NCBI GenBank assembly: GCA_014925825.1
Contig: JACGCK010000032.1
Location: forward strand, 124,001 to 188,000
DNA: 64,000 nucleotides
Source of the DNA: Pholiota molesta
Taxonomy: Eukaryota; Basidiomycota; Agaricomycetes; Agaricales; Strophariaceae
Direction: 5' to 3'
The notes below the pieces were generated by a model. That model made no database searches, had not been told where the DNA came from, and was given only the letters and a program-made list of their open reading frames with translations. Positions within the stretch are counted from its first letter, which is position 1. Every line of letters starts with the position of its first letter. Shown piece by piece: positions 32,939 to 44,759 of the stretch. A program made the translations under genes and the position numbers.

Positions 32939-35322
32939 ATGCTGCGCACAGTTCTGCTCCTCTCTTTGACCTCATGGGCTTCTGGCGCGGTGTTCACCGA
33001 TGTTGCTCAGCTTCCGAAAGTGACGTTTGACTTCATCATTGTTGGAGGTAACCTTGGAATCTATGATCATTACGCTCGTCTTATGATCGCTAATTCATAT
33101 TACTCAGGTGGTACCGCGGGTTCAGTGCTGGCGAACAGACTGACAGAGATCCCAGGCAATCAAGTACTCGTAATTGAAGCAGGGCCATCGTAAGCTCGCT
33201 TATCGTTTCTCGTACAGCTTGTAGGTGACGGCAAATTATCAGTAATGAAGGCGTATTAGCGTCCATGGTCCCTGGCCTCGCGTTCAATTTGGCGAACACA
33301 GCGTTCGACTGGAATTTCACCACTACGCCTCAGGCAGGTCTCAACGGACGCGTCATACAATTCGAAAGAGGGCACGGGTTGGGAGGAAGCAGCTCCGTCA
33401 GTAAGTATCCAGGACCATAGTCCATCTCCCATCTCCGCATCGTCGATTCCGTCACTCATACACACGCTATGTAGATGGCATGGCGTACACGCGCGGTTCT
33501 TCCTCTGATTTCGATCGCTTCGCCAAGGTTACTGGGGAGCCCAGTTGGTCGTGGGCCAATCTCCAACCCTACGTTCACAAGGTACCGTTTTTAGACATGG
33601 GAAGTTTCGCCCACGCGAGCTGAATGGGCTGATAATTTTAGCACGAAAGATGGACGGCCCCGGTTGACGGGCATAACACTACTGGCCAATTCAATCCGCA
33701 GGTCCATGGTTTCAATGGATTTGTCGAGACGACGTTATCAGGTTTCCTGAACCCTGCAATAGATTCCAGAATAATTCAAGCGGCTCATCAGTTGAAGGGC
33801 GATTTTGCGTTCAATCTCGATATGAATTCTGGAAATCCATTGGGCGTAGGTGAGCATACTTTCCTGTTGCTTCGAGCTATGGAGTTTTGGATACGAGTAC
33901 TAAAACATACATACAGGATGGGCCCAGGCTACTAATGGCCATGGAATACGCAGCAGCGCGGCCACTAGCTACTTAGCTCCTCAATTTCAGGCTCGCCCAA
34001 ACTTATTTATTCTTTTGGAAACGCGAGTCACAAGGATATTAAAGACACCCGATTTGGGTAAGCTTACTTTGCGAACGGTCGAATTAACATCGGGAAACAG
34101 TATGATCCTTCTACGTCCTTCACTCTGGATAATTCTTTAATAACACATCCAACAGGCAACACAAGCCCGAGGGTAACCCTAACAGCGTCGAAGGAAGTCA
34201 TCCTTTCTGGTGGATCTGTCGGTACACCACATATCCTCCTTCACTCTGGAATCGGGGACAAAACGGAGTTATCTGCGCTCGGTATTCCATCCGTGCTCGA
34301 CCTCCCTAGTGTAGGAAAGAATATGACAGAGCACCCGCTCTTTGCACCGTCATATACGCTGAACGTACCCAACGACGTTGATCCATTCGCAAAGTACGTT
34401 TCCTATCCCTCTCCGTGTACGCCATTCGAACTTATTGATTATTGTTACAGTGTATTTTTCGATCCGGTACTCCAGGCGCAGGCGTTGGCGCTGTGGCAGG
34501 GGAACAGGACGGGGCCGTATGTTTCGTTTGGGAGACTGGATCATATCGCGTGGGTCCGTCTCCCGGAGGATTCACCGATTTTTGAACAGTTCGACGATCC
34601 GTCGTCGGGCCCGAATTCGGCGCATTATGAACTGGCAATTTCGGTGAATATCTAGCAACTTCATCTCGGAGCGAACATCGCTGATGTTGCGTCCTATAGG
34701 GAAGTGCTACTTCGATCACCGCTGGAGGGTCTGTCGTGAGCCCGAAGTCTCGTGAGTTCTATCTATCTACCTTCGAAATCCAATCACTTCCAGCTAGACT
34801 TCCAACCTTTCCACGCATAGGCGGATCTGTCAAGCTAGCTACAAACAACCCATTCGACGCGCCTCTAATCGACCCCGCCTACTTCGAATCCCCCTTCGAC
34901 CTCTTCGTCGCGCGCGAAGCGATCAAGGGCTTCCGGCGCTTCCTCTCCGCGCCCGCATGGCACGACGTCCTCGTCGGGCCCGCCGGGGCGCTCGCCAACG
35001 CCACCACGGACGCGCTCTTGGACGCGTTCGTCATCGGGAGCACGGGCTCCGGCGCCCACCCCGTGGGCACCGCTGCTATGGCAAGGAGGGGCGCGCGGTG
35101 GGGCGTGGTGGACCCGGATCTGCGGGTCAAGGGGGCGGCGGGGGTGAGGGTCGTGGATGCGTCGGTTATGGTGAGTTTTTGGTTGGTGTTGGTTGCGTGC
35201 GTGGGACGAGGCTGATGGTGTTTGGGTTTGGCTAGCCGTTCGTGCCGTGTGCGCATACGCAGGCGGCGGTGTATATTATTGCGGAACGCGCTGCGGATGT
35301 TATTAAGGCGGCCTGGAATTAA
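32939..35322 (+). CDS. Secreted GMC oxidoreductase (aryl-alcohol oxidase type)
   Basis: FAD-dependent alcohol oxidase that supplies extracellular hydrogen peroxide, as in lignocellulose decay. About nine exons. Residues 1-17 form a signal peptide (MLRTVLLLSLTSWASGA). The FAD dinucleotide fold reads FDFIIVGGGTAGSVLANRL, split by the first intron, then VLVIEAGPS. GRGHGLGGSSSVNGMAYTRG-type GMC signature 1 appears as RGHGLGGSSS...NGMAYTRG across an intron. GMC signature 2 is ILSGGSVGTPHILLHSGIG. Both active-site histidines are present: SGAHPVGTAAM and PCAHTQAAVYIIAE. The 3' coding part from about 34860 is much GC-richer than the rest. No lesions were seen. The short spacer upstream has the start at 32939, one of two in-frame ATGs; it gives the better signal peptide. 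Confidence 0.87.
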
Positions 35323-36404
35323 TGGAAGTGCTTGTCTTTGTATTTTAATGTATTGTATAGGTGTTCAATTGGAGGATAGAACCTAGCACGTTGGCGTGAT
35401 GAAAGGCTATCTATCATGTACCTGACGTAGGAATGAAAAGAGCATATGCAGATATTCGGGCTCGTATAAACTCAACTGCATTGCTTGTTCCGCACGAAGA
35501 ACCTCCATATGATGTACTGAAGTGATCTCCGAAGCTAAGATAGGGAATTGGACATATATTATGGATATGGTATCATTTTCTTTGGCCAGTATACTGAAGT
35601 CGCGAAGAATGATAGAATTGCGTTGATACTGTGGCGTTTTCATCAGGAATTTAGTATGCTCTTTGCCTGAATGGTCATAAAGAATGGCATTGTCAAAGGA
35701 TTAAATTTTGTTTGATAGCGGGCAGTAGAAGTTGTGATCGCGTTCAAATCGCGTTCTACAAAGTTAAAAGGATATGGACACCCCAAGGACACCCCCGGCG
35801 TCATAGCATGCATGATGGATGGCGAGGATGGTAATACGGAAATAGCCCTGGCGGAGCTTCAATTGATTGCGCAGCCGCGAACCTTCTTTGCTCACCCACA
35901 CAAGTTTAGCCCAAACTTGAAACTAAACCCTTTCCAGTGTGCGCAGCGCTGGCGCAGCGCAAGTTTCTTCTAGCTCTTTACACAATTGGTCTGGGTCTGT
36001 GTGTTATGTGCTATCTTGGGCCTGCTTGTCTCTACGTAGCTGTCAAAAGCTCCATTGAATGGGATTCTAAAATCGATACAACTGGCTATTAGTATCAACT
36101 GGCTATAGGGTGTTCAAGGAGGTTGGGTTCTAAGGCTCCCTCTGCGGCGTGTGCCACAGCGGCAAAGCACGATGAAAGCTGGCTACTCACTCTCACCGCC
36201 CACGATCGAGCCGAACTGTCAACCAGAAGCCAAGGCTATTATCGGAAGACATCCACGGCCGTCTTTCTGGGACCTACGCTAGAGCTGATACGCAGCAAAC
36301 CCTTCCAGGCTCCCCATATGTAGTGTCTTGAAATTGGATACTGGTCGAAGCATTCCCACATATCCAGCAAAGTCGACAGTTCATTCGCTCAAACCATAAA
36401 CGTC
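35323..36404. repeat. Upstream block of dehydrogenase 1, duplicated before dehydrogenase 2
   Basis: Stretches here recur upstream of the second copy, for example the region near 35820-35905 (ATGGCGAGGATGGTA and CCTGGCGGAGCTTCAAT) against 38235-38320. So the duplicated segment includes about 1 kb of promoter, not only the gene. No coding gene is recognised inside. Confidence 0.6.
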
Positions 36405-37684
36405 ATGACTGGAATTGCTCTTATCACAGGCGCATCGCGGGGTATTGGGAGGAGCATCGCCCTTCGACTGGCCCGCGACGGCTATCATGTAGCATTGAAC
36501 GATCTGCCTGCACAGCGGTCTCGTCTCGCAGACTTACAGCAAGAGATGTCGAAGAATGGACAGGAAGCTTCTATTTTTGTTGGAGATGTATCCGAAGAAG
36601 GGGACGTAGAACGCCTTGTCCGGGACGTTATCAGCCAGTCCGGAGGCCTTGACGTCGTAAGACCTAACGGAACTCTGTCTCTCGGCTTTACTCATTGTTT
36701 CATACCTAGATGGTTGCAAACGCGGGAATCTGCATCACCAAACCTATCGTTGAAAGTGAGTATTCGAGCTTCTGTATTATGAAAACGTAACATGGTACAA
36801 CATCACAAGCTTCTTCGACCGATTTTCAACGTATTCTGGACGTTAATGTCATCGGCACATATTTATGTTATAAATATGCTGCTAAGCAGATGATTGAACA
36901 AGGAAGAGGAGGCCGGATAATTGGCGCATCGTCTCTAGCGGGGAAGCAAGGTATTTACAGTCTGTTTCGCTTATATGGATAAAGCACTAATAATCGTAAA
37001 CGTTATTCAAGGTTTGCCACAGTTAAGCTTATACTCAGCATCCAAATTTGCGGTTCGCGGGTTAACGCAAGCTGCGGGTGAGTTTCTTTCCTGTATGTGT
37101 CCATGTGGAGTCTTCTGGAAAAACGTTCGTAAAGCTTTGGAATTCGGAAAATATGGGATCACGGTCAATGCATATTCTCCAGGTAGGCAGAACTGCCCAT
37201 TCGCAGACAAACGTCCACGTTGAAATTTAACATTCTAGGACCTGTTGACACTGATATGAGTATGTGTTAGGTTTTTTTCACTATCTCCCATATACGTGAA
37301 CGTTTTAACATTACGTGATTTGCGAACTAACGTGGCAAAACTCCAAGAAAAAGAACATGTAAGTATGAGCCTTGATCGATGATCGGCTTAAGGTGCCAAT
37401 TTCTAACATCCATGTCAATGATATTTAGCAGGAATTTATATCCAATAATAAGTGGCAGGGATACGAAACATCCCCAGATGAGATTGCTGGTTTAGTCTCG
37501 TATCTTGTGTCGAAGGAGGCTGGGCCGATTACAGGTACGTTATTGACTCTGTTTCTTTTGTGGAATGTATCTGAACGTTGGTATTGGTATAGGACAATGC
37601 GTAAGTTGCATTTTGGCTTGGAAGAACAATGAATTTAAGTCTTCTGAATAGATTCACATCAACAAAGGAATGTATTTCAATTAG
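36405..37684 (+). CDS. Short-chain dehydrogenase 1, diacetyl/acetoin reductase-like, probably damaged
   Basis: NAD(P)-dependent SDR. The N-terminus reads IALITGASRGIGRSIALRLA, the cofactor loop; after intron 1 MVANAGICITKPIVE gives NAG; the catalytic Ser lies in IIGASSLAGKQG and the YxxxK pair in YSASKFAVRGLTQAA. YGITVNAYSPGPVDTDM and ITGQCIHINKGMYFN close the protein as in bacterial acetoin (butanediol) dehydrogenases. Small introns split it into about nine exons. It is a near-copy of the gene at 38829. One lesion stands out: the intron starting after PVDTDM (donor at about 37260) has no usable AG before the next exon at about 37311, where copy 2 has TTGACAG. Splicing there is probably impaired. 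Confidence 0.75.
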
Positions 37685-38828
37685 AGGTCAAGAGGTGTCA
37701 GAAGATTATCCTCCCTCGCCTATTAGTTTCCTATGTATCACTTGCATGGATCGTATGCCAGTAGCCCAATGTATAAATAGCGTAGAATGAATCTGACGCT
37801 AATCAAGGAGAAGAACACTTCTGTTACTTTGGTCCGAGGCCGATGTCATGGACAGCAGAACAAATCCTGAGTGATTATCTCCAAACGCCTCACCAGTATC
37901 GCAGAAACCATGATGCAGACTCGGAACATAAACTCTACCATTGCTTGTTCGGCTCGCCTTCACATAACGCACTGGAACAATCTCGGATGCTAAGATAAAG
38001 CATTTTGCATATAATTTTCTTGCCAGTATGAGTTGCGAAGAAATTTTACGATGATTCAAATTTCAATGTGTTGATACTCCAGCGATTTATGCTGGCGGAA
38101 TTTAAGTAGCCTTGAATGCCCTGTGAAGAATGGAATTGTCTGTCAAGAATGCAATTCCATTTGAAAGCGAACAGAAGAAGTCGTATTCGCGTTCTTGAGA
38201 ATCAAATAAAGGATGTGGACACCTTGTAGCGTATGATGATGGATGGCGAGAATGGTACGGAAATAGCCCTGGCGGAGCTTCAATCTATTGCGCAGCCACG
38301 AACCTTCCTTTCTTGCCCACACAATTCTAAACTCGATTCCCTTGCACCACGCCTGTCTTTCTTAATTTGCTCTTGGTTTTCCATGCAACTGGTCTGGGCC
38401 TGTGTGTTCTATGTTATCTTGGGCTGCTTATCTACATAGCTGTCAAAAGCTCCGTTGACTCTCGTTGACTGTGGTTCTACAATCTGGCTGTAAGGTGTTC
38501 AATCAGGTTCCCTTCTGCGCCACAGCACCATCAAGTAACCCCGGAGCCCATACGCGTAGATTTTTTAATCACAAGATGCAACCGAAGGTCGCATTATCTT
38601 TCCATTTACTCTTACCGGTCAAGCCGGACTGTCAATGTCATTGCCAATTAGAAGGCGAAGCTAACATCAGAAGACATTTCCGCCGTTTTTCAGGAACCTC
38701 TCCCAAAGCTGACAGGGAGCAAATTCATTCGGGCTCTGCATAGTATATATAGCTTCTTGAACATATTAAATCGGTTCAAAGCACTCCCACATATTCAGCA
38801 TAGCCCACAGTTCATTCGCTCGACCGTC
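37685..38828. repeat. 3' flank of dehydrogenase 1 and promoter of dehydrogenase 2
   Basis: 37786-37920 recurs after dehydrogenase 2 at about 40246-40385, and 38220-38440 matches sequence before dehydrogenase 1. No independent gene recognised. Confidence 0.55.
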
Positions 38829-40093
38829 ATGTCTGGAATTGCTCTTATCACAGGCGCATCGCGAGGTATTGGGAGGAGCATCGCCCTTCGACTGGCCCGC
38901 GATGGCTATCATGTAGCGTTGAACGATCTGCCCGTACAGCGGTCTCGTCTTGCAGACTTGCAGCAAGAGATATCGAAGAACGGCCGGGAAGCCTCTATCT
39001 GTCTTGGAGATGTATCCAAAGAAGGGGACGTAGAACGCCTTGTCCGGGATGTTACCAGCCAGTTCGGAGGCCTTGACGTCGTAAGACTTAACCGAACTCT
39101 GTTTCTCGACTTTACTCATTGTATCACACCCAGATGGTTGCAAACGCGGGAATCTGCTTCACAAAACCGATCGTTGAAAGTGGGTATATATTCAAGCTTC
39201 TATAACATGAAAATGCCTCATGATTGGACATCGCTAGCTTCCTCGGCCGATTTCCAACGTATTCTCGACGTGAATGTCATCGGCACATATTTATGCTATA
39301 AATATGCGGCTAAGCAAATGATTGAACAAGGAAGAGGAGGCCGAATAATCGGTGCATCGTCTCTATCTGGGAAGCAAGGTATTTTCGCTCTGATTTTGCA
39401 ACACAGATAAAACAAGAATAACCATGACGCTGTACAAGCTTGGCCACAGTTAAGCCTGTATTCCGCATCCAAATTTGCGGTTCGGGGATTAACACAGGCT
39501 GCGGGTGAATTTTTTTCCTGTTTATCTCCAGGTTGAGCCTTCTGACAAGTTATTCTCAAAGCTTTGGAATTGGGAAAATATGAGATCACCGTGAATGCAT
39601 ATTCTCCAGGTAGGCGGCACTACTCTTTCGCAGACAGAAGTCCATGTTCGTGCTAAAATCGAACTCTCTAGGACCTGTTGACACCGATATGAGTATGTGC
39701 TAGGTTTTTCTCACTCTCTCCCAGACGTGACTAAATTGACAGTACGTGGTTTGCGAACTGACGTGGAAAAACTCCAAGAAAAAGAGCAGGTCAGTATGAG
39801 CCTTGATCGGCTTAAGATGCCAATCTCTGATATCCATGTCTAGGCAAATGAATCAGACAAGGCGCTGGGATACGATGTATCCCCGGACGAGATTGCTGGT
39901 CTAGTCTCGTATCTTGTGTCCAAGGAGGCTGGTTCGATTACAGGTACGTTTTTGAGTCTGTTTCTCTTGTGGTGTGCATCTGAATGCTGGGATTGGTATA
40001 GGACAATGTGTAAGTTGCGTCTTGGGTTCAAAGAACAACGAATTGAGATCTTCTGAATAGATTTCCATCAACAAAGGAATGTATTTCGATTAA
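38829..40093 (+). CDS. Short-chain dehydrogenase 2, diacetyl/acetoin reductase-like
   Basis: Tandem duplicate of dehydrogenase 1 with the same exon layout and intact splice sites. Start MSGIALITGASRGIGRSIAL at 38829, chosen because it aligns with the starts of both neighbours and lies at the cofactor loop; an in-frame ATG 24 codons earlier is in leader sequence. The NAG motif follows intron 1; IIGASSLSGKQ gives the catalytic Ser and YSASKFAVRGLTQAA the Tyr and Lys. The exon lost its splice signal in copy 1 but here reads RGLRTDVEKLQEKEQ behind a good acceptor. The end is SINKGMYFD. One substitution (YEITVNAY in place of YGITVNAY) touches a conserved Gly. The substrate is likely a small vicinal diketone or hydroxyketone, by family only. 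Confidence 0.83.
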
Positions 40094-40464
40094 AGGTCAA
40101 GAGGCTCCAGGGAATGATCCATCAAGCATCTCCCTCGCCTAATTACCAGGTTCTTTACTTTCTCTGGCTGGGTGTGAGCTAGAGAAAGATTACTCCCATG
40201 TCGAATCGCTTGCTTGGATCGCATGACCCAATGTAAAAATAACGTAGGATGAATCTGATTCTAATCAAGGAGAGTCTGAAGAAGGACACTTCTTTTACTT
40301 TGTTCAGCCTCAGGCCGACATCATGGACAACAGAATAAATTCTGAATGATTGTCTCCAAACCCCTCATCAGTCTCTCTTTTCGCTAATCCACAGGGCCTC
40401 TTAGCTTCAGCTTACCGGCGCATCAGTCCGCACCTTGATATCGTCTCCAACTTGAAAGACCACT
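40094..40464. other. Spacer with duplicated 3' flank
   Basis: About 40246-40385 is a copy of the sequence following dehydrogenase 1. It abuts the start of dehydrogenase 3. Confidence 0.5.
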
Positions 40465-41753
40465 ATGCCCGGAGTCGCATTGATTACAGGTGCTTCGCGA
40501 GGTATAGGCAGAGCCATAGCACTGCGCCTATCCGAAGATGGCTTTGATGTTGCCTTGAACGACATACCGCCCCAGAAAGCAGAGTTGGATGAGCTACGAG
40601 ACGAGGTATTGAAGGCTGGGAAGAAAGCCTTTATTTGGGTCGGCGATGTCTCTGTGGAAGCCGAAGTGAAACGCATGATTGATGAGGTCGTGCAAGAATT
40701 AGGAAGCCTCGATGTGGTGCGTAGTTATTGTATTCTGAAGACTGGGCTAAAATCTAACTATATTTCCTAAAGATGGTGGCAAATGCTGGAATATGCATCA
40801 CGAAACCTTTCCTTGAAAGTATGTCGGGTTATGTTGAAGTTTTGAATTAAGCACCTAAATAATAAATATAATCTTCAGCAACGAAGGAAGATTTTGATCG
40901 CATGTTCGCCGTCAATGTCGATGGAGTGTTCTTTTGCTATAAGTATGCCGCGCTCCAAATGATCAAGCAAGGAAAAGGAGGAAGAATTATTGGCGCGTCA
41001 TCTATAACAGGCAAACAGGGTATGCCTTCTAAAATCATTTTCGACAAATTGATGTTATTTTAATTTCTTATATTCAGGCTACTCCAATCTTGCTGCTTAT
41101 GGCGCCACGAAATTTGCAGTCCGAGGCCTCACGCAATCTGTCGGTTCGTGATGCCGTTCACCAGACAGCTTCCCGAAACTTGATATTTCTGGACTTGCAG
41201 CGAGTGAGTTGGCGAAGTACGGAATCACCGTGAACGCGTATGCTCCAGGTGCGCTCTTCATAAAAATTGAAGCCAATGTAATTTGTTACAACTTATGGAA
41301 CCAGGTGCTGTGGATACAGCGATGTGTCGGTGGTTATTCAATTGTCTATCAGCCAATTTGACCCTCACCGCTGTATTTTATAATAGTAACCGACTTGCGT
41401 GCATCGATAAGACAATTGTCCGCAGGAGATCAGAGCAAAGATTCAAAGGTAAATTATCTTGATATTTTTCTGACATGTAGATTGCTGAAATAAAATAGAT
41501 TGCTGAGTCGGCCAACGTGAAGCTGCCTACCGATTCTGCACCGCATCATATTGCTGCCCTGGTTTCGTACTTGGCTTCGAAGGACGCGGAGATGATCACA
41601 GGTCAGGAGCATTGTAATCTACATGATAATACCCCGTGCTGATCCAAGGCTTTGTTAGGACAAAGTGTATGCTCTACTTACCGTTCATAAAAAAGAGTGC
41701 CATTGACGTTCCTCTATTAGATATCTATCAATGGAGGCAAATTCTTTGATTAG
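40465..41753 (+). CDS. Short-chain dehydrogenase 3, diacetyl/acetoin reductase-like
   Basis: Older member of the tandem SDR group. MPGVALITGASRGIGRAIAL gives the cofactor loop; MVANAGICITKPFLE follows intron 1; FCYKYAALQMIKQGKGGRII, GASSITGKQG (Ser), and YGATKFAVRGLTQSV (Tyr, Lys) follow. The downstream exons read ASELAKYGITVNAYAPG, AVDTAM, ALVSYLASKDAEMITG and SINGGKFFD. All active-site residues are present and splice sites look normal. It is clearly more diverged from copies 1 and 2 than they are from each other, so the group arose by at least two rounds of duplication. Confidence 0.86.
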
Positions 41754-42179
41754 ATGGTTGCATGGAAGGACTTGTGGCGCGGAAATCATTCACCAGCACC
41801 AACCAGCGTCGAATCTGAAATCAGCCTGCGGTTCAGGGATTAAGATCTAAATGGAATGAAATGTGAATGAAGCATATTATTGTAGTTTGTATCGAATGGA
41901 TTTCCAGATAAAGTACAAACAATGCGGATACTGAACAACAGCGTTACGCTGGATATCGTTTTCGGGACGCGATGGTAGACCCTGATTAATGAAACAACAA
42001 GTCATAGCTAGAAAAAGCAACTTTCTATGTACACTGAGTCCACCTTGTAGCACAGACTATCTGTAGAAACTGAAGGATCTATTGGTCTGGAAACGAGTGT
42101 CGGTGGGATTCAGGAATGGGGTACTGATAACGATTAAGCATGGTATATCGATGGTATGCAATGTAGAAAGGAGAGACTT
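41754..42179. other. Intergenic between convergent genes
   Basis: 3' regions of dehydrogenase 3 and of the ammonium transporter. No gene recognised. Confidence 0.5.
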
Positions 42180-44013
42180 TTAGTGATCAGCTTCAGGGAT
42201 GGGGAGTTGCTCCTTCTCGTCAACGCTGGCGTCCGATGTATGGGTGGTCTCCGGGGCTTTCATCAGTGATGGGGGTTTGGTGTCGATGTCGAGGGAGTGT
42301 CCAATTTCTTGCTCGAGGCCGACGTAGTCGTACGCGAACTCGCCCATCTCTGCGTCATCGATACCGAGGATCTCGGCTTCTTCGCTGGCGCGGAGGCGGA
42401 GGCCAGGGATGAAATGCATGATCCAGAGGATAATGGTCTACAAGCGAAATTATTAACCGAAGACGAAATATTGAGTGACAGTGGAATACTCACGGTGACG
42501 ACGAAGGAATAAGTTACACCAGCAGTAGAGTCCGCCAGTTGGTAGCCAAGCTGGATGTAGTGGTGGTCTAACCAACCTCCTTTGATCACAGCGACACCGT
42601 CGAATCCAGCTACACTAGCTTGGGCGAAGAGTCCAGTCAGGAGATTACCGACAATGCCTCCTACAGCGTGACTTGCGAAAATCTGATGCAATGTAAATAT
42701 GATTACGACGGTATGTTTGATTATAGGTGCCTGTACTCACGTCAAGAGCATCGTCGTAGTTGAATAGGAATTTGAGCTGGGTTGCAAAATTGCATGCGGT
42801 TCCGCCAACGACACCGAAAACGACTGCGGCGGGTGCTCCGACGAAACCTGAAGCTGGGGTGATGGCGACGAGACCAGAGACCGCGCCAGAGCAGAAACCA
42901 ACGGCGGACCATTTCTTCTCAATACGATAATCCTATAGAGAATTCATTAATTTTTGGTCAGAGATTAACATGAATCGAAAACCAACCCAAAGCATCCATG
43001 TCAGGCCGCCCACGGAAGCAGCAAGGTTGGTAACAATGCATGCTTGGACGGCGCGGAGATTGGCCGAAAGAGCGGAACCTCCGTTGAAACCGAACCATCC
43101 AAACCAGAGGAATACTGTGCCGAGGATAACATAGGTGGTGTTATGAGGTTTATACGCAAGACGCTCAGTGCCGTATCCGCGACGCTTGCCGAGGTAAATC
43201 GAAATAGCTAGGGCGGCTGTTCCTGAGCTGATGTGGACAGGTGTTCCTCCAGCGAAATCGAGGCCACCGAGGACAGCAGACCATCCATTGATATTCCATG
43301 TCCAGCACGCCAATGGGTCGTAGACAAGGGTGCTCCAAAGGAAAATAAAGACAAGTATGGGACCCAGGCGACCACGCTCAGCGATAGCACCAACCGCGAG
43401 GGCGGCGCTAGATAACAGATAAGCAAAATGGAGAATACGGAGGTTGTGTGGATAACGCACGTGATTGCGGCGAACATGAGTTGGTAGACGCAGAAGAGAA
43501 TGGCGGGGATGCGTGCACTGCCCATCGAAGGTTGGTCGAGGACACCCTTGAGACCGAAATATTCTATAGTTAGGTATGAGCAAAATTAGCATCAAAAAAT
43601 GGTGGATCAAAGACTGACTGAGGTCTCCGATGTAAGCGCTGCCTGTTTCACTGAAAGCCAATGAATAACCCAGAAGAACCACTGGTTACCATAAAAATTA
43701 GAATGGTTAGAAAAAGGGTGAAGGAATGGGCATACTTGGAATGACACTACTGCAATGGAAGCCAGTGATGTGTAGATCATGGACAGGGCATTCTTTCGCC
43801 GCAGCAGACCAGAGTAGAAGAGACCAACGCCTGGAATCATAATCCAGACGAGGGCCGTCATGGCAATGACGAAGCCCATATCGCCCAAGTTGTAAACAAT
43901 TGGATTGCCATCGGGGTCATACGCAATGAGCGATCCCGCTGTTGGACAACGTTAACAGGGATATGGGACGAACAAGAAAGCAACTCACAAGCGTCATATG
44001 TAACGTTCACCAT
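42180..44013 (-). CDS. Ammonium transporter (Amt/Mep family)
   Basis: Plasma-membrane ammonium channel with eleven spans. Start MVNVTYDA at 44013. Exons on the minus strand give YNLGDMGFVIAMTALVWIMI and GVGLFYSGLLRRKNALSM, the family N-terminal signature, then LDFAGGTPVHISSGTAALAI with the first pore histidine, WFGWFGFNGGSALSANLRAV, SAVGFCSGAVSGLVAITPAS, and IFASHAVGGIVGNLLTGLF with the second pore histidine. The cytosolic tail carries EEAEILGIDDAEMGEFAYDY, typical of fungal Mep proteins, and ends in an acidic, Pro-containing stretch with stop at 42180-42182. About 500 residues, nothing missing. A degenerate relative lies at 31171-31851. GATAA boxes upstream suggest nitrogen control. Confidence 0.92.
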
Positions 44014-44281
44014 GGCTAGGCTGGACTCTGGGGGAGATGTCAAGCAGCGGGAGACCTGCGCAAGGGCGGGGAGGAAAAACGCCGATTGTGGATGCAAAAA
44101 AGGTTCTCATGGGAGACATTACAGCAGACTATATAGTGTGTCGGCGCTGGCCAAGGAAATGTTTGACTACAATCCATATCAGGGTCGTAATGGTGGTAAC
44201 AGGGAAACAACTATAAACATAACTCCTTAAGCGCGCTATCGTCCAATCATTGCTCAAAAAATGATACATCCTGCTACATCG

Positions 44282-44444
44282 TTATCTGAGCTATCTCTTC
44301 CTGCATACTTACTTGATATCTTCTCCACAGGAACAGGAATTTTTATCTGTAAATCTTCAATTTAGCCCAATCCGTGTCCGCAGGCGATTTCCGTATCTTT
44401 GATAAAGACGGTTAAGTAGTATGGACCTCAATTGATGCGTTATC
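44282..44444 (-). promoter_or_regulatory. Cluster of GATAA boxes upstream of the ammonium transporter
   Basis: GATAA cores at 44282-44286 (minus), 44401-44405 (plus) and 44440-44444 (minus), 270 to 430 bases before the start at 44013. Fungal GATA factors of the AreA/Nit2 type bind such sites and induce ammonium permeases when nitrogen is poor. Function here is inferred. Confidence 0.4.
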
Positions 44445-44451
44445 CTAATTT

Positions 44452-44755
44452 CTAGCATGTCCCTCCGAGGTCATGAAGAGACTCGCTTTGAGCAAGTATA
44501 TTAGGTGCAGCGTAAGATGGGCCAGTTCGTGGGGTGTGTCCATTATTCATCTTCGGTGATGGGGATAAGTATGGTGCTGTGAACGCCTTGGAGAAAGGAA
44601 GGTTTGATTCCGCAAGCGGGTGAGATAAGACCGAGCTTTGGCCAGATTCTGGCGGAGTCGACGAGTCAACCGAACTGCGGCATGCCATGGCATCGTTGTC
44701 GGTGTCCGTTGTAACGTTATCCGGATCAATAGACTGGGCTGATGCGGAGAGATGC
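44452..44755 (-). CDS. Orphan C-terminal exon, Ser/Pro-rich, unknown
   Basis: Open frame preceded by a CTTTAG acceptor near 44760 and ending in a TAG at 44452. It reads HLSASAQSIDPDNVTTDTDN, continues Ser/Pro-rich and ends SLHDLGGTC. No upstream exon was found, so it may be a gene fragment or a chance frame. Confidence 0.25.
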
Positions 44756-44759
44756 GGAG

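Noticed and set aside
35407..35643. Minus-strand frame before dehydrogenase 1
   Set aside because: The duplicated copy of this region before dehydrogenase 2 does not keep the frame, so it is not under coding selection.
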